Shown here piece by piece: positions 6,805 through 14,756 of a stretch of 18,674 nucleotides of DNA. Below the pieces are notes generated by a model that was not told the origin of the DNA, ran no database searches, and saw only the letters and a program-made list of their open reading frames with translations. Each line of letters opens with the position of its first letter. The stretch's first letter is position 1. This DNA is from Chloroflexota bacterium (GTDB taxonomy: Bacteria; Chloroflexota; Limnocylindria; QHBO01): positions 1-18,674 of the forward strand of contig VBJP01000023.1 of the NCBI GenBank assembly GCA_005880165.1. Reading direction: 5' to 3'. The position numbers were made by a program, and so were the translations under genes.

Positions 6805-8142
6805 TCAGTGGCAAACCCCCTCACCGCCGTCCGTGAAGGTCTTTCCCTGCTCAGGCACGAAGTCCCATCGGAAACCGTCCAGCTGGAGAGTCAGCTTGAG
6901 GACCCCATACGTGTTGTTGTTGCGGACCTCGCTGCCGGGGACGGGTGTCTCGATCGCCTCGTGCGATCCTCCGCCGGTCCCGACGACGAATTCGCGGACG
7001 CCGCGTTTGCGATCGACGCGGCCGGCAGCGTCGAGCGGCGCGAAGCGCTCGTAGATGTGGTCGTGTCCGACAACCAACATCTCCGCGCCGGCAGCGTACA
7101 GATCAGCCCACATGTCCTGCATCTCCGCGTCGCTGCCCGTCAAGCCGGAGCTGAATCGCGGATGGTGCCAAATCGCCATGCTGCAGAAAGCTGGATGGGC
7201 ATTGATGTCACGTCGCAGCCAGACCTCTTGTCGCGAGCCCTGCTGGCACCCGCCCACCTCCGAGCAGCTGCTGTTCATCACGTAAATCCGCCAACCGTTC
7301 AGGTCGAACGCGTAGTAGCCACGCGACGGATCCCCTGCTGCCGCGCCGAAGTAGTCGAAGTAGCCCGATGCATGCGGCGTGAGGTACTCGTGGTTGCCGA
7401 CGGCGGGCTTCGTGCGCGCCTTGAAGCGACCCCAGGTTGGGTCGTAGCACGCCTGGTATTGCTCCACGCTGCCGGAAGGATAGGCATTATCGCCGGCGGC
7501 GAAGATGGTGCCTGCCGTGTGATCGAGGATCGCTGCCGTGGCGGCGCTCCCCTTCAGGTTGCTGCAGGATGCGATGTCTCCGGCTCCAACCAGGACAGCT
7601 TCGGTTGGACCTTCGGTTGGCGTGGGGCTAGCCCGATGGTCTGTGCTGGCAGACGGCCCGCTCGATCTGGGGCTCGCGGGTACCGTCAGGCTGAAGCGCA
7701 CCTCGTCACCGCACACTTCCCCGAGGTTGCCAAAACTCTCCCAGCTGACGCAGACCCCAAACTGAAGTGTCTGGTCTCGTGCCAGGAGGACACCGCGGTC
7801 GTAACCCACCCCGCCTCCCTCCGGTCCACGGGCGAAGATCGTGACCTGGTGGCTGACCCGCATCCGGAGGCGCCAGAGCGCGACCAGCGACCCCGCGATG
7901 GCGTCTGTATCCTTGCTCACCACCTCGATCGCCCACGTCTCCTTGCTGCTTGCAACCGGCCCGATCCGCGTGGCCTTGGTGTACTTGCCTACGCAGGTCA
8001 GCGCGCTCTCGGCCGCGGTGTATGGGACATGGCAGGCAGGACGATTCTCCGGGGAGTATCGGGCCAGGAGCGAGGTCAGCCCCAGCAGAATGGCCACCAA
8101 GGCCGTCGCGACGCGTCTGGGTACATGCGAGGCTGCCGGCAT
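6805..8142 (-). CDS. Secreted calcineurin-like metallophosphoesterase with N-terminal extension
   Basis: 445 residues. Residues about 10-28 are a signal peptide or anchor. Residues about 35-155 form a Cys-containing beta-rich domain not seen in the shorter relative at 9586-10503, followed by a Ser/Pro/Thr linker (about 156-180). The phosphatase domain (about 183-440) has the PF00149 metal ligands in order: GDI (Asp189), GDNAY (Asp218, Asn219), GNHEY (Asn250, His251), WHHPRF (His326/327) and GHDHIYERF (His360, His362). An intact di-metal site is therefore expected. The substrate is unknown; family members hydrolyse phosphomonoesters or diesters outside the cytoplasm. The ATG at 8142 has GAGGGACG about nine bases upstream. 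It converges with the OB/Ig-like gene across 38 bases and is divergent from the propeller gene at 8312. Confidence 0.88.
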   Translation of the reverse strand: MPAASHVPRRVATALVAILLGLTSLLARYSPENRPACHVPYTAAESALTCVGKYTKATRIGPVASSKETWAIEVVSKDTDAIAGSLVALWRLRMRVSHQVTIFARGPEGGGVGYDRGVLLARDQTLQFGVCVSWESFGNLGEVCGDEVRFSLTVPASPRSSGPSASTDHRASPTPTEGPTEAVLVGAGDIASCSNLKGSAATAAILDHTAGTIFAAGDNAYPSGSVEQYQACYDPTWGRFKARTKPAVGNHEYLTPHASGYFDYFGAAAGDPSRGYYAFDLNGWRIYVMNSSCSEVGGCQQGSRQEVWLRRDINAHPAFCSMAIWHHPRFSSGLTGSDAEMQDMWADLYAAGAEMLVVGHDHIYERFAPLDAAGRVDRKRGVREFVVGTGGGSHEAIETPVPGSEVRNNNTYGVLKLTLQLDGFRWDFVPEQGKTFTDGGEGVCH

Positions 8143-8234
8143 CCGCTAAACGTCCCTCGCGCCGGAAATCAGGCGTGTCAACGGACGGGAAGTCTGTGGA
8201 GCACCGGGGACCAAACGCCACTGACCGGAGTCTC

Positions 8235-8276
8235 CCGGGTCCCGACCCGGCTGGACTGGCCGGGTCGACCGGCCAG
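8235..8276. repeat. Two adjacent strong inverted repeats in a divergent intergenic region
   Basis: CCGGGTC (8235-8241) pairs with GACCCGG (8244-8250) around two bases. Five bases later CTGGCCGG (8256-8263) pairs perfectly with CCGGCCAG (8269-8276) around five bases. They lie 36-77 bases before the propeller start at 8312 and about 93-134 bases upstream of the divergent phosphatase. No T tract follows, so an operator pair or 5' leader structure is more likely than a terminator. Confidence 0.5.
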
Positions 8277-8311
8277 CGGGCAATCCAGCTGATGCACACG
8301 TGGGCGGGCAA

Positions 8312-9505
8312 ATGCGGAGACTAATGTCGCCCTTTGGCCGTCGGACGGCGGTCGGAGTCGTCACCGGCACGGCAGTCATCGCCACAGCGCTCCTCACGAT
8401 GATGGGCGGTCAACCGAAGCGCGCGCCGGACAGCACTCCCCCGCCGATCACCGGGACAGTCTCCGTGAGCGCGGAATCCAGTGCAAGCGTCGCCCCCTCC
8501 GCCCCGCGCGTGTCCCCAACTCTGCAAGCAACCCGGCCGAGGTCGACGCATCCGTCAGCCGTGCCCGCGACCAGCGCGATCGACGACATGACTGCCTTGA
8601 TCGGGGACGTCCGACAGGCCACCGCGTACCGATACGGGTTACGCGACAGCTCCGGTGGCTCGATGGAAACCCTCAAGGTGATCGCCAACCCGTCGGGCGG
8701 CTACCTGGGGGTCTACCACACCAATCTCGGGACCGCATACGCAGTCCGGGTGGCGACATCGAGCGACCTCGTCACGTGGACGTTGCGAGCTACCCTGGAC
8801 TCGCACGCATCTCAGCCGACGATCGCGCCGACGTCTGACGGCGGATTCCTCGTGGTCGAGGAGGCCGACAACAATCGCCTCGCATCCCCCTCCGCAACCT
8901 GGCTGCGATTCCTCCACTATCCCGGCCTTGCCCGGCTCCTGAGCAGCGCTCCCGACGCCCGCTTTGATGCGCCGCATACCCTGGTCGCACCAATTCCCAA
9001 GGGCGGTGCCGAGGGGACGCCAAACGTCTACTCGGTGACTCTCTCGCCGGACCTGGGCCACTCGATCATCGACATCGGGTTCCACTATTTCAAGGATGCC
9101 GTCGTCGATCGTCAGGCGCGGGGGGCGCTGACCAACTTCCGCTCCTGGAGGGCTCGCGCCCAGCCTGCCATCGACGCCGCCCTCGAGGCCCTGGGCTGCA
9201 AGGGGAACATCGGCGACCGAGACTCGCTGGAGTATGAGGGAGTACGCCTGAACATCCACGAGGGCCAGCTTGTCCGCAACGACTGGTCCGCCTGGCGAGT
9301 ATTCCTCTATCAGCCACACACCGGGGAGGCGAGGCGCCTGGCGGTGGCCACCCACCGCGGCAGCAGATCGTTCGCGAACCCCTCGTTCTCGTGGGTCACC
9401 CTGCCGTCGGGCAAGCGCGCCATCGCGGTCACCATGTTCATCCCTGTCGCAGGCTCCGCACCAGGTGAGGCCGGTGAGCTTCTCTATTATCGCGAGGTCC
9501 ATTAG
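8312..9505 (+). CDS. Secreted beta-propeller protein, GH43/sialidase-like fold
   Basis: About 397 residues from the ATG at 8312. A GTG at 8300 and an ATG at 8324 (preceded by GGAGA at short distance) are alternatives differing by four residues each. Residues about 10-32 are hydrophobic after Arg-rich ends, consistent with a signal peptide or anchor, followed by a Ser/Pro/Thr tether to about residue 90. The body has propeller blades of glycosidase-like style: SGGYLGVYHT, VRVATSSDLVTWT, SQPTIAPTSDGGFLVVEE, NPSFSWVTLPSGKRAIAVTMF. The 'S.DLVTW' and 'P....DG.F...' signatures occur in GH43/GH32-like and sialidase-like five-bladed propellers. Catalytic acids cannot be assigned with confidence, so carbohydrate binding is possible. 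It lies between two phosphatase genes of opposite orientation. Confidence 0.78.
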   Translation: MRRLMSPFGRRTAVGVVTGTAVIATALLTMMGGQPKRAPDSTPPPITGTVSVSAESSASVAPSAPRVSPTLQATRPRSTHPSAVPATSAIDDMTALIGDVRQATAYRYGLRDSSGGSMETLKVIANPSGGYLGVYHTNLGTAYAVRVATSSDLVTWTLRATLDSHASQPTIAPTSDGGFLVVEEADNNRLASPSATWLRFLHYPGLARLLSSAPDARFDAPHTLVAPIPKGGAEGTPNVYSVTLSPDLGHSIIDIGFHYFKDAVVDRQARGALTNFRSWRARAQPAIDAALEALGCKGNIGDRDSLEYEGVRLNIHEGQLVRNDWSAWRVFLYQPHTGEARRLAVATHRGSRSFANPSFSWVTLPSGKRAIAVTMFIPVAGSAPGEAGELLYYREVH

Positions 9506-9548
9506 GCACGCCTGCCTGCCACCGGCCGTAGCGCGTCGGTCCAGGGTC

Positions 9549-9578
9549 CCGCACGGTCGCGCCTCACGACGCGTGCGG
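9549..9578. terminator. Weak bidirectional hairpin between convergent genes
   Basis: CCGCACG (9549-9555) pairs with CGTGCGG (9572-9578) around a 16-base loop. It sits in the 80-base gap between the stops of the propeller gene and the facing phosphatase gene, where a shared terminator would be expected. There is no T run, so intrinsic termination would be weak. Confidence 0.25.
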
Positions 9579-9585
9579 CTTGCGT

Positions 9586-10503
9586 TCAGCTGGCCTGGGT
9601 GCTCGGTGGGGCGGAGTGGCACGGAGTCGTCCCGCGATCGGTAAACGTCCCGCCGGCGACCGGCATGAACTGCCAGGTGTAGGCGTCCGTGTCGAGCTGC
9701 AGACGCAGGACGCCAAACGTGTCGTCATTGCGAGCCTGGCTGTTCGCAAGCGGGGGATCACGAAATCCATAGTGGCTCTTGCCGCCCGTTCCGACCACGA
9801 ACTCGCGGACGCCGAAGGCGGAGTCCACCTGGCCGGAAGCGTCCTGTGGGGCAAACCGCTCGTAGTCGTGGTCATGCCCGCTCAGCACGATCTCGGCGCC
9901 AGCGCGGAAGAGCGCCTCCCAGATCGCCTGCATCCGCGACTGGTTCCCATGCATCCCAGAGCTCCAGCGGGGGTGGTGCCAGTAGGCGGCCACACACGAT
10001 GCCGGGTGGGCAGCCAGGTCAGCCGTCAGCCAGGCGTATTGAGCGGAAGTCCGCCCGCATCCACCGATGTTGTCGCAGTTTGAGTTCAGCGCGTACATCC
10101 GCCACGAGCCGAGCTCGAAGGCGTAGTAGCCGCGGCCGGCATCTCCGGCGTCGGCACCGAAATACCTGAAGTACGGAAGGGCGCCGGGGCTTCCGTACTC
10201 ATGATTCCCGGGAACGGGCCGGGTCCGGGACTTGAATGCGCCCCAGGTTGGGCCGTAGCACTGCGCGTAATCGGAGCTACTCCCCACCTCGTATGCGTTG
10301 TCTCCAAGCGCGATGACCGTGCCGGGCATGCCCTCGACCAAGGTGGCCGTCGCGCTGTCCCCATCCTCGTTGCAGTCGGCAATGTCGCCTGCGGCTATGA
10401 GTACTGCGGGGCCGTTCGCGACAGGTTGTCCGGCGTTCCCGGTCACCAGGCCGAGGAGGCCGGCACCTGCGACAAGCAGTGCGGCACAGGCCACGATCAG
10501 CAC
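9586..10503 (-). CDS. Secreted calcineurin-like metallophosphoesterase
   Basis: 305 residues from the GTG at 10503. Ligand motifs of PF00149 are complete: AAGDIADC (Asp40), GDNAYE (Asp68, Asn69), GNHEY (Asn100, His101), YWHHPRW (His176/177) and GHDHDYERF (His210, His212). The catalytic domain is a close paralogue of 6805-8142, sharing TWG-FK-RT-P, REFVVGTGG-SH and the FTD ending, but it lacks that protein's N-terminal beta domain. The first 25 residues are hydrophobic but without positive charge. An in-frame CTG at 10575-10573, four bases after a perfect AGGAGGG, would add 24 residues with many arginines and make a normal anchor. The upstream gene's TAG stop overlaps that AGGAGGG, so the two genes are probably co-transcribed and coupled. 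Confidence 0.87.
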   Translation of the reverse strand: MLIVACAALLVAGAGLLGLVTGNAGQPVANGPAVLIAAGDIADCNEDGDSATATLVEGMPGTVIALGDNAYEVGSSSDYAQCYGPTWGAFKSRTRPVPGNHEYGSPGALPYFRYFGADAGDAGRGYYAFELGSWRMYALNSNCDNIGGCGRTSAQYAWLTADLAAHPASCVAAYWHHPRWSSGMHGNQSRMQAIWEALFRAGAEIVLSGHDHDYERFAPQDASGQVDSAFGVREFVVGTGGKSHYGFRDPPLANSQARNDDTFGVLRLQLDTDAYTWQFMPVAGGTFTDRGTTPCHSAPPSTQAS

Positions 10504-10579
10504 GCGCGGTCGGCCGTCGAGTCGGCCAAGTCGTATGAGACGAATTGGAACGCGGTGCCTCGGACGCGAATTCAGTGGA

Positions 10580-10586
10580 CCCTCCT
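10580..10586 (-). promoter_or_regulatory. Strong ribosome-binding site that overlaps a stop and points to a CTG start
   Basis: On the minus strand AGGAGGG begins within the TAG stop of the 775-residue gene. The only in-frame initiator-like codon at normal spacing is CTG at 10575-10573, four bases away; no ATG, GTG or TTG lies close. The GTG at 10503 is about 77 bases downstream and has no site of its own. Confidence 0.5.
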
Positions 10587-12912
10587 AGGGACCAACGAAC
10601 GTCACTACCAGTTGCGGTCCCTGAGCCCCTTCCTTCGAGGAATACCAGACAGCGCCGCTGGGCTTCATCACCCGCAGGCTGAGGGCGCCATCGCCGCTTA
10701 CCACTGAGGTGACGTCGACTTCGACCCACGTCCCGGAGGCGACCGGGCCAAGCGTCGCGATGCTGGTTGGGTCTGCGGCTGGCGCGTTGTTCCACGTGAC
10801 GGTGTCCTGGCCCCAAGCCGAGTTTGTAGCCAGGTGGAAATCACCTCCGCTGGTCAGTGACGCGTTCACGCAGTACAGACGGAGCTTGGCGCTTGTCACG
10901 GTCTGGCCGCTGAGGCCGGTGATATTGAAGCGCAGCAGGAAGTTCTGCAACGGGTTGGCGTTCGCCCGAAGCGAAGTCGCCCGACCGTAGTTTGTGTCCG
11001 GGGTGTCCTGCTCGACGTAGGCATCATCGGTGGGCGTCAGCTGCACCACATTCATGGTCACTGGCGTCGTGACGGTGGCCTCGTTGCTCGGAGGTGAGAC
11101 GTTGCCGGCTGCGTCGACCGCTGTGATCGTGTAGGTGTACTGGGTTCCGCTCGCGACCGTCGCGTCGCTGTATGCAGGCGTGTTGCCGTCGAGCGTGGCG
11201 ATCTGGACGCCATCGCGCCACACCCAATAGCCGGTGACAGAGACGTTGTCGGTCGACGCCGACCAGGTCAGGTCGACGCGATGCGGATCCGGCGCGGTCG
11301 CCTTGAGGTTGGATGGAGCGGTTGGCGGGATAGTGTCCGGACCGATGTCGTTGAACGCGTAGGTCTGGACGTCGAACCTGCGCCCGAGCTCATCAGTCGG
11401 CGCGACCGTCACCGTCGTGCCGCTTACCGTCACGAGCAAGAAGTGATAGATCTGCGTCATCGACGTTGGGATCGGGGCCTTGCACGCCTTTCCCGCGTTG
11501 TTCGACTGGGACCAGCCAATGGCATAAGCATCGAACGCGCTGCAGTGATCTGGACCCGCAAGCTGCGCGCCGCCACCCCCGGTCACGTACGAGACCATTC
11601 CCCACGGGTTCGGGTTGTTGCGCTCATACATGTGGGTATGGCCGTTGAATGCCATCTGGACGCCGTACTGGCCCAGGAGGCCCTCAAGGCTCGCGCTGCC
11701 CTGCAGATAAACGTCCGACGTCTGCCCTGCGTTGTCGGAGTAGAGCGGGTAGTGGAACGCGGCGATCTTCAGCCGGTTCGGATGCGCAGCGAGGTCGTTG
11801 GCGAGCCACTGGTATTCCGCGCTGCTCGCGGTCCAGTGGTAGTCGGCATCGTTCTTGTACTGCGTCGCCGTCCCGACGTTCGACTCCGACCACGCCGCTT
11901 CGAGGATGTAGAACCGGACGGTGCCTGCATCAAAGGCATACCAGGCACTCGGGTAGCTGCCGGATGTCGTCCCGTTCAGACAGCAGTACGTCTCAGTCAG
12001 GTACCGCCCGTTCGAAGTGCTCACGGCGCGATCCTGCGGCCAGTTAACCAGCCCGTACGAGTTGAACCCGTGGTTCCCCGTGGGGTTGAAGAGCGGAATC
12101 GAACGGCCTGGGATCGTCCAGAAGCTCTGACCGAAGACGGCGCTGATCCCGGAGCCGGTCTGGGTGAGATCGCCGTAATTGGCTTGGCTTCCGGTTGGGT
12201 AGGCGGTATCGCCGGTGGTTATCGCGAACCGCGCCCCGCTGCGGGCGATCTGCTGAATGACGTTGGCCTGGTGGCTGTTGCCGGTGGCGTCCACCGAGCC
12301 CCAATCGCCGAATACGGCGAACGAGTAGCTCTCGGTCGAGCCCGCCGGGACCTGCGTCCAGAAGTGCGGCGACGCGTCCGTCCCGAGCAGGTCGGTCGCG
12401 TCGAGGTAGACGCGGTAGCAGTAGTCGGTATCGGGCGCCAACGACAGGTCGGCTTTCCACTGGTACTCGGCAACCGAGTTGACAGTGATGCTTGTCCGGG
12501 TGGCGCTCGCCGAGTTCGCCGTGCATCCCGAGGCCGCTGTCCCCCATTGGACCGTCGCCGCCGACCCGGACCGATCGGTCGCGAAGTTCACGGTCGCGTA
12601 GGCACCGACAACATCGGTGAGATAGGGGTACCGGCGCAGAGCCGGAGCCCAGGTCGTCGGTGATGGCGTGGGGGTGACGGCGGGCGTGGGTGTTGGTGTT
12701 GGTGTTGGTGTCGGCGTCGGCGTGGGTGTGGGGGTGGGAGTCGGCGTCGGCGTGGGTGTGGGGGTCACCACTGGCGTGGGCGTCGGGCTCGGCTTCGGCG
12801 TCCGGGTGGGCTTCGCGGCCGAGGTGGGCATCGCGATCGAGGCGATCAACAGGTTGGCGATGACCGCTGCTGCGAGGAGTCCTGGTTGTCTCCTACGCCT
12901 CATGACTCCCAC
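10585..12912 (-). CDS. Multidomain secreted purple-acid-phosphatase-like protein
   Basis: 775 residues from the GTG at 12912 (AGGAG 11 bases upstream); the ATG at 12903, three codons in, is the alternative. Order: basic N-terminus and signal peptide (about 5-32); Pro-Thr dipeptide linker (about 36-86); an Ig/fibronectin-like N-terminal domain as in purple acid phosphatases (about 90-190); phosphoesterase domain (about 196-520) with GDWG (Asp203), TGDTAYP (Asp235), TGNHGF (Asn280, His281), FHYP (His387) and NGHTHMYER (His425, His427); an FN3 domain (about 527-617, TAPSNLKA to EATVTT); and a C-terminal DNRLRE-like beta domain (about 622-775, DDAYVEQDTPDTNYG, LLRFNITGL, VTWNNAP, WVEVDVTSVV). The active site looks complete. 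The PT linker and binding domains suggest action on surface or extracellular polymers. The next gene's ribosome-binding site overlaps its stop. Confidence 0.92.
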   Translation of the reverse strand: MGVMRRRRQPGLLAAAVIANLLIASIAMPTSAAKPTRTPKPSPTPTPVVTPTPTPTPTPTPTPTPTPTPTPTPTPTPAVTPTPSPTTWAPALRRYPYLTDVVGAYATVNFATDRSGSAATVQWGTAASGCTANSASATRTSITVNSVAEYQWKADLSLAPDTDYCYRVYLDATDLLGTDASPHFWTQVPAGSTESYSFAVFGDWGSVDATGNSHQANVIQQIARSGARFAITTGDTAYPTGSQANYGDLTQTGSGISAVFGQSFWTIPGRSIPLFNPTGNHGFNSYGLVNWPQDRAVSTSNGRYLTETYCCLNGTTSGSYPSAWYAFDAGTVRFYILEAAWSESNVGTATQYKNDADYHWTASSAEYQWLANDLAAHPNRLKIAAFHYPLYSDNAGQTSDVYLQGSASLEGLLGQYGVQMAFNGHTHMYERNNPNPWGMVSYVTGGGGAQLAGPDHCSAFDAYAIGWSQSNNAGKACKAPIPTSMTQIYHFLLVTVSGTTVTVAPTDELGRRFDVQTYAFNDIGPDTIPPTAPSNLKATAPDPHRVDLTWSASTDNVSVTGYWVWRDGVQIATLDGNTPAYSDATVASGTQYTYTITAVDAAGNVSPPSNEATVTTPVTMNVVQLTPTDDAYVEQDTPDTNYGRATSLRANANPLQNFLLRFNITGLSGQTVTSAKLRLYCVNASLTSGGDFHLATNSAWGQDTVTWNNAPAADPTSIATLGPVASGTWVEVDVTSVVSGDGALSLRVMKPSGAVWYSSKEGAQGPQLVVTFVGP
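12682..12766 (-). repeat. Hexameric Pro-Thr coding repeat with nested 30-base duplication
   Basis: The minus strand encodes an almost uninterrupted run of Pro-Thr dipeptides as six-base units. Within it, bases 12711-12735 recur exactly at 12741-12765, a 30-base period above the six-base one. It forms the extended linker of the phosphatase and is likely to vary in length between strains. Confidence 0.9.
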
Positions 12913-13021
12913 TGCTGTCCGAGCTCCTGGCCGCGAGATGGAGCCACCTACAGTCCCCCATGGTCCGCACGCCGGCGGCCTGACCAGACGTCAATCGGGC
13001 TGCCACCGAAACGTATCAGAC

Positions 13022-13062
13022 CGCACCAGTCCCCCCGGCACAGACTTCGTTCGGCTGGTGCG
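13022..13062. repeat. Inverted repeat in the gap after the GtrA-fusion gene
   Basis: CGCACCAG (13022-13029) pairs perfectly with CTGGTGCG (13055-13062) around 25 bases. It lies 54 bases after the stop of the GtrA-fusion gene and 110 bases before the next start on the same strand. The large loop and lack of a T tract make it a poor intrinsic terminator. The rest of the 203-base gap shows nothing else convincing. Confidence 0.3.
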
Positions 13063-13115
13063 TGAACGCAACGCAATCGGTGGAGGATCCGAGCCCTTGA
13101 TGTGCGGGCGACGGT

Positions 13116-14756
13116 TCAGCTACCGCTGCGAACCGGCCGTCCATCAACCTCCTCGGCAGCCTGAATCGGCAGTGGGATGAGCCGTGAGACATCCAACGAC
13201 GCCGGTCCCTCGGTGCCCTCGTCCCCGTCCAGCATGGTTGGCAGGATCTGCGCCCACTCGTGTCCGACGACACGGATCCGGAACAGCGCGGCCTGCGCCA
13301 GAGCGCGCCGGATAAGGGCCTCCTCTTTGACCCTGAGCGCGGCGTAGTCATCCGTGCCGATGCGGATATGCGGCGCGAAGGTCGCGAACGGCGGGAACCC
13401 GTAGGCGTCGTCCGTGTTCGCGATCAACGCCTCCACGCCCTCCTCGAGGCTAACTCGCTCCCGTATCGGCTCGCCACGTTCCATGAGGACGGCGTGCGTA
13501 ATCCTGGCTTCGCGGCCGATCGCGGCGGGCATTAGGGCGTCGATCCGGTACTTCGGTGGCGGCACCAGGATCTGGACCACCGAATTGATCGACATGATCG
13601 GAATGTTCAAGGACCCGAGAAACCGACCGACCGAGCGACCAGATTTCGAATGCAAGCGGCTCTGTACCGCGAGCGCCGCCCGTTCGCGCCGCCTCAGCTC
13701 GTCGCCGCGGATGGAACCCATGGTGTGAAAGCTGAGGGTCATCGGCTTTGGATAGCAGATGGCGCGGCCGTCGGGCGCGAGGATGGTCATGTCGTCGCTC
13801 AAGAACTCGAACCCGTGGTCTCGGACCAACTCGATAACGGTGCTCGTCTTGCCCGTATCGGTCTGCGCCGACAGCAGCGTGGCGCGGCCGTTCATGGCGA
13901 TGCATGCCGAATGCAGGAGCACGTATCCGCGGGAGACGAGCAGGAATCGCAGGAGTGCCTCGATAACGTTGGTGTAGAGGACGTGCGGTGACCGAGCAAG
14001 AAGCGGGGCGACCTCGACGACCACCGGTTCGCCCATGGTGATGCGGAAGTTGGCACCGGCCAGCCCAAGATGCTCGTAGTAGCCGATCGTCGTCCCGGCG
14101 GACACGAATCGCGTCCGCCGGCTCGGCAGTCCGCCGACGCGCATGACGTTGATGCGGATGTCTGGCGGGGAGGCGAGGTCGGTTAGGAAGTACGAGAGCT
14201 CGGGAAGGCGCACCTGGGACTGGACCCTCAGAACCCCGGCAATGTCGTACTCGTACATCGCCCCGGGACCCAATGCCACCAGGCGCGCGCGTCGATTGCC
14301 GGACTCCTCGCCGCCAGCCGGTCCGTTCGCGTTGAGCGCCGGGGCTGTCGCTCGCCAGATCCAGCCGTCCGCGAACGTGAACCGTACCGCCCAGAGCACC
14401 ACGAGGGTGATCGGATTGGCGACCAGGGGATGGAGCCCAAGAACGTCGGCGAGCAGCCAGAGCATGGGAACGCGCAAGAGAAGGGACGCGTTGTTGAGTG
14501 CCAGGAACGCTGCGTATCGTCCGAGGCGGTTGCCTCGCGTCAGCCTGCCGGAGAAGACCCAGTACTCGCTGCCAAGGAAGTTCGAGGTCGAGGAGACCTG
14601 GGTCGCGGCGATGGCCGCAATCAGATAGAAGACACCGATCTGAATGAAGAGCGCAAAGGCGAGCTGGTTGACGAGCAGGCCGCTGAGACCAACGAGTCCG
14701 AACTTGAGCGCCGATTCGGCCCATTTTCCGGGTAGCAGCGTAGGGATAGAGGGCAT
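13116..14756 (-). CDS. GtrA-family membrane domain fused to an HPr-kinase-like domain
   Basis: 546 residues from the ATG at 14756 (MPSIPTLLPGKWAESALKFG); a frame open from 14939 would add 61 residues of non-membrane character, and GtrA proteins normally start just before TM1. GGAGG lies about 13 bases upstream. The first ~125 residues show four hydrophobic helices and the GtrA features KFGLVGLSG, NQLAF, SSTSNFLGSEYWVFSGR and RFTFADGWIW. GtrA proteins are linked to transfer of polyprenyl-phosphate sugars across the membrane. From about residue 165 a PEPCK/HprK-like fold follows: LLHSACIAMNGRATLLSAQ, a P-loop TDTGKTST (299-306) and SDDMTIL (320-326) with adjacent aspartates, then CYPKP and DAYGFPP. 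An ATP-dependent phosphotransferase is expected; its substrate is unknown, and no HPr or PTS gene is visible. It is homologous to the degenerate domain at 1568-4093. Confidence 0.88.
   Translation of the reverse strand: MPSIPTLLPGKWAESALKFGLVGLSGLLVNQLAFALFIQIGVFYLIAAIAATQVSSTSNFLGSEYWVFSGRLTRGNRLGRYAAFLALNNASLLLRVPMLWLLADVLGLHPLVANPITLVVLWAVRFTFADGWIWRATAPALNANGPAGGEESGNRRARLVALGPGAMYEYDIAGVLRVQSQVRLPELSYFLTDLASPPDIRINVMRVGGLPSRRTRFVSAGTTIGYYEHLGLAGANFRITMGEPVVVEVAPLLARSPHVLYTNVIEALLRFLLVSRGYVLLHSACIAMNGRATLLSAQTDTGKTSTVIELVRDHGFEFLSDDMTILAPDGRAICYPKPMTLSFHTMGSIRGDELRRRERAALAVQSRLHSKSGRSVGRFLGSLNIPIMSINSVVQILVPPPKYRIDALMPAAIGREARITHAVLMERGEPIRERVSLEEGVEALIANTDDAYGFPPFATFAPHIRIGTDDYAALRVKEEALIRRALAQAALFRIRVVGHEWAQILPTMLDGDEGTEGPASLDVSRLIPLPIQAAEEVDGRPVRSGS

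Noticed and set aside
8153..8181. TTGACA on the minus strand upstream of the phosphatase at 8142
   Set aside because: The position 17 bases on reads GAGGGA, which is the ribosome-binding site, not a -10 element.
6808..8292. Long plus-strand frame of 494 codons opposite the metallophosphoesterase
   Set aside because: Its translation is low-complexity and Arg/Ala-rich, and the opposite strand encodes an intact PF00149 domain. It is a GC-driven shadow.
8639..9622. Minus-strand frame of 327 codons opposite the propeller gene
   Set aside because: No recognisable motifs, and it would run through the end of the neighbouring phosphatase gene; the plus-strand propeller is clearly coding.
11281..12663. 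Plus-strand frame of 460 codons opposite the multidomain phosphatase
   Set aside because: No domain signatures; the minus strand has complete phosphatase, FN3 and beta domains across the same bases.
12682..12766. GT-rich hexamer array considered as a CRISPR or regulatory repeat
   Set aside because: It is in frame and encodes Pro-Thr dipeptides of an extracellular linker; there are no spacers.
13450..14724. Minus-strand frame of 424 codons in another phase of the GtrA-fusion gene
   Set aside because: The translation is Arg/Pro-rich without motifs, while the adjacent phase gives GtrA helices and a P-loop.
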